DNA from: Flavobacterium sp. CF136
Lineage (GTDB): Bacteria > Bacteroidota > Bacteroidia > Flavobacteriales > Flavobacteriaceae
Length of the DNA stretch: 32,447 nucleotides
Assembly: GCF_000282055.1 (NCBI RefSeq)
Contig: NZ_AKJZ01000062.1
Coordinates: 1-32,447, forward strand
Reading direction: 5' to 3'
Part shown: positions 30,079 to 32,447 of the stretch, in pieces
Numbering within the stretch: the first letter of the stretch is position 1
Layout of the letters: each line of letters opens with the position of its first letter
Notes under the pieces: model-generated
The model's database searches: none
Told to the model about the DNA's origin: nothing
Seen by the model: only the letters and a program-made list of their open reading frames with translations
Program-made: the position numbers and the translations under genes

Positions 30079-32364
30079 ATGAAATATTTATTTTTGGTAA
30101 TGTTTTTATTTTCTGCGAAAGGTGTTCATTCGCAAACTATCTCCGGAAAGGTAAACAGGGATAATGATGCGCAGTTAATTAAAATCACATTGTTAAATAC
30201 AGCGTTTAAAACAGAAGCGGATAGTACAGGCTATTACAAACTGGAAAATATTCCTCAGGGGAATTATAGAATTCAAGTGACTTCGACTGGATTCAAACCG
30301 ATAACCCAAAGAATTTCGGTTACAGAAAATCAAAACCTGAATTTAGATTTTGAATTAAAGGATAATGAAAATGAACTCAATGAAGTTGTAGTTTCGGGAA
30401 CTTTAAAAGCAGTTAAACGATTAGAAAGTGCTGTTCCGGTTGAGGTTTATTCGCCGGTTTTCTTTAAAAAGAACCCAACACCGAGTATTTATGAGGCGCT
30501 TCAGAATATAAACGGAGTCCGACCTCAGCTGAATTGTGGTGTCTGCAATACGGGAGATATTCATATTAATGGTCTCGAAGGGCCTTATACTTTGGTTTTG
30601 ATTGATGGTATGCCCATTGTAAGCAGTCTTTCGACAGTTTATGGATTATCCGGAATTCCAAATTCTCTTGTTGAGCGAATTGAAATTGTAAAAGGCCCGG
30701 CATCTTCTCTGTATGGAAGTGAAGCGGTTGGAGGTCTAATTAATATTATTACCAAAAATCCATCAACAGCACCGGTTTTTTCTGCAGATTATTTTACAAC
30801 TACTTATTTTGAAAGCAATCTCGATTTGGGGATGAAGTTTAATGCCGGAAAAAAAGCCACTTCGCTTTTAGGTATTAATTATTTCAATTACGATCAGGTA
30901 ATAGACAAAGACCATGATAATTTTACCGATGTAACACTTTCTGAAAGGATTTCGGTTTTTAATAAATGGAGTTTTTCAAGAAATAATAATCGTTTGTTTA
31001 CCATCGCAGCACGCGGAATGTATGAGGATCGTTGGGGTGGAGATGTGCGATGGGAGAAAAAATATCGTGGAGGTGATGAAATTTATGGCGAAAGTATTTA
31101 TACCAAAAGAGGAGAATTAATAGGGAGTTATCAATTGCCTTTTGAAGAAAAGCTGATGCTTTCTTTCTCAGGAAATGTGCATTATCAGGACAGTCGCTAC
31201 GGGACGACATCTTTTATCGCCAATCAGAAAATTGGTTTTTTGCAATTGACCTGGGATAAAAAATTAGGGCAAAACGATTTACTGGCCGGAATTGCCAGCC
31301 GATATACCTACTACAATGACAATACAACAGCAACAAAAGAAGCAGAAAGCACCTGGCTTCCGGGAGTTTTTGTTCAGGACGAAATTACTTTTTCTCCAAA
31401 AAGTCAGATTTTGCTGGGAATGCGTTACGATTATAATTCGATTCACGGATCGATTTTTACACCAAGATTTGCTTACAGATGGAAGGCGAATGATAATACT
31501 ATTTTCAGACTAAATGCCGGAACCGGTTTTAGGGTTGTAAATCTTTTTACCGAAGATCATGCGGCACTTACAGGTTCCAGGGATGTTGTGCTTAAAAATG
31601 ATTTAAAACCCGAAAAATCAGTAAATGTGAATCTGAATTATATTCAGAAGATAAATTTTGGCAATGGTACTTTTATGGGAATCGAAACAACGGCTTTTTA
31701 TACCCGTTTCAGTAATAAAATCATCTCTGATTATGAAACAGATCCAAATAAAATCATTTATGATAATATAGATGGCTACGCTTTAAGCCAGGGAATCAGT
31801 ACGAATGTTGATCTTAATTTTCCGTCAGGATTAAAATTTATTGTCGGCGCAACGGTTTTAGATAATAAAAATGTAGAAAATGGAGTTTCTCAAACCCCTT
31901 TTTTAACTGAGAATTTCACGGCAACCTGGAGCGTTTCGTATAAATTGGAACCATTAAATTTAGTGCTGGATTATACCGGGAATGTCTACAGCCCGATGAA
32001 ACTGCCTTTACTGAGTGAATACGATCCAAGAAGTCCGAAATCGCCTTGGTACAGTATACAGAATATTCAGTTTACCTATACCGGATGGAAGAATTTTGAA
32101 GTTTACGCAGGGATAAAAAACCTGTTGAATTTCACGCCAAAACAAAACAATCCGTTTTTGATTTCCAGAACAAATGATCCTTTTGATAAAAATGTAGAAA
32201 CTTCTGATGGTACTCAAGTTGGCATACATGGTAAAGTTGTTCCAAAAGGTCAAATAGTAGATACACCGGACAATCCATACGGATTGACTTTTGATACGAC
32301 TTATGTTTATGGACAAAACCAGACAATTCGTGGATTTTTTGGATTACGATATACTTTGAAATAA
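30079..32364 (+). CDS. TonB-dependent outer-membrane receptor
   Basis: This 761-residue receptor imports scarce substrates through the outer membrane using TonB energy. A signal peptide (MKYLFLVMFLFSAKGVHSQ) precedes a carboxypeptidase-regulatory-like domain (about 20-105: TISGKVNRDND...), the plug (about 115-235) with LVLIDGMPIVSSLSTVYGL and ERIEIVKGPASSLYGSEAVGG, and the long beta-barrel. Its last residues are GFFGLRYTLK, a membrane-insertion signal. The plug carries a CGVC pair (C153, C156) in NCGVCNTGDIHINGLEGPYT, unusual for a siderophore receptor and possibly a metal site. There is no SusD partner. With the Fur-like, MerC-like and flavoprotein genes it forms a probable metal-uptake set; zinc is the leading guess. 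I start at the ATG at 30079. Confidence 0.95.
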   Translation: MKYLFLVMFLFSAKGVHSQTISGKVNRDNDAQLIKITLLNTAFKTEADSTGYYKLENIPQGNYRIQVTSTGFKPITQRISVTENQNLNLDFELKDNENELNEVVVSGTLKAVKRLESAVPVEVYSPVFFKKNPTPSIYEALQNINGVRPQLNCGVCNTGDIHINGLEGPYTLVLIDGMPIVSSLSTVYGLSGIPNSLVERIEIVKGPASSLYGSEAVGGLINIITKNPSTAPVFSADYFTTTYFESNLDLGMKFNAGKKATSLLGINYFNYDQVIDKDHDNFTDVTLSERISVFNKWSFSRNNNRLFTIAARGMYEDRWGGDVRWEKKYRGGDEIYGESIYTKRGELIGSYQLPFEEKLMLSFSGNVHYQDSRYGTTSFIANQKIGFLQLTWDKKLGQNDLLAGIASRYTYYNDNTTATKEAESTWLPGVFVQDEITFSPKSQILLGMRYDYNSIHGSIFTPRFAYRWKANDNTIFRLNAGTGFRVVNLFTEDHAALTGSRDVVLKNDLKPEKSVNVNLNYIQKINFGNGTFMGIETTAFYTRFSNKIISDYETDPNKIIYDNIDGYALSQGISTNVDLNFPSGLKFIVGATVLDNKNVENGVSQTPFLTENFTATWSVSYKLEPLNLVLDYTGNVYSPMKLPLLSEYDPRSPKSPWYSIQNIQFTYTGWKNFEVYAGIKNLLNFTPKQNNPFLISRTNDPFDKNVETSDGTQVGIHGKVVPKGQIVDTPDNPYGLTFDTTYVYGQNQTIRGFFGLRYTLK

Positions 32365-32370
32365 TTATTT

Positions 32371-32447
32371 TAACACATAGAAACATAGCTTGATACTTAA
32401 AAAAAAAGACGTTTCACTTTATATCAATTTAACATAGCTATGTTAAA
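32371..32447. repeat. Intergenic repeat with terminal palindrome
   Basis: After the receptor gene the words ACACATAG and AACATAG occur (32373-32388). The window then ends in a perfect 20-base palindrome, TTTAACATAGCTATGTTAAA (32428-32447). Both share the ACATAG word. It may continue beyond the window, so its nature (repeat, operator or terminator arm) is unclear. Confidence 0.5.

Overview
The window looks like chromosome from a Flavobacterium-type member of the Bacteroidetes. The DNA is AT-rich, promoters match the Bacteroidetes -7 element (TAnnTTTG, sometimes with a -33 TTG), start codons lack clear Shine-Dalgarno sequences, and the protein content is typical of the group: lipoproteins, a TonB-dependent receptor with a carboxypeptidase-like N-domain, an M13 peptidase and a MerC-like protein. 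The genus is inferred from content and not from an rRNA or marker search.

Layout. 1-4.6 kb: the end of an unrecognised gene, a Sco1/SenC copper chaperone, an EamA-type transporter and an exported M13 metallopeptidase. 4.6-20.1 kb: heme biosynthesis, broken by other genes. It holds hemB with a lipoprotein cytochrome c, an exported lipoprotein pair, a class I fructose-bisphosphate aldolase, and hemA-hemC-hemD-hemE running leftwards into a lipoprotein, a small unknown protein, a GNAT acetyltransferase and hemF. Behind hemA lie a truncated-hemoglobin-like lipoprotein with a small membrane-anchored partner, then an AraC-type regulator and hemH. 20.1-21.7 kb: a YhcG/DUF1016 PD-(D/E)XK nuclease fits tightly between hemH and hemJ. 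Together the genes cover every step from glutamyl-tRNA to protoheme except glutamate-1-semialdehyde aminotransferase (hemL), which is not here. 21.7-25.1 kb: an NtrY-like histidine kinase, an enoyl-CoA hydratase, an unknown protein and a DinB-like protein. 25.1-28.6 kb: a repeat-rich gap, then an MntR-type regulator, an Nramp transporter fused to a universal-stress domain, and a Fur-family (Zur-like) regulator. 28.7-32.4 kb: divergent from the Fur-like gene are a MerC-like membrane protein, a thioredoxin-reductase-like flavoprotein and a TonB-dependent receptor.

How they fit together. The central theme is heme and metal supply. Heme synthesis sits beside heme-using proteins (cytochrome c, a putative globin) and a cytochrome oxidase assembly factor. 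The right end is metal uptake, with a perfect palindrome beside the Nramp promoter (candidate MntR box) and two GCAAC/GTTGC-type palindromes over the divergent promoter (candidate Zur operators). Many intergenic gaps hold short repeats: a period-7 array, two period-8 arrays, REP-like palindromes with a 16-bp tandem array, and a dispersed inverted repeat. A copy of the core of that last repeat appears in frame inside hemF. The strongest leads are the nuclease inside the heme operon, the repeat-derived insertion in HemF, the truncated-hemoglobin-like lipoprotein pair, and the Zur-like divergent metal locus. No RNA genes, complete insertion sequences or CRISPR arrays were seen.
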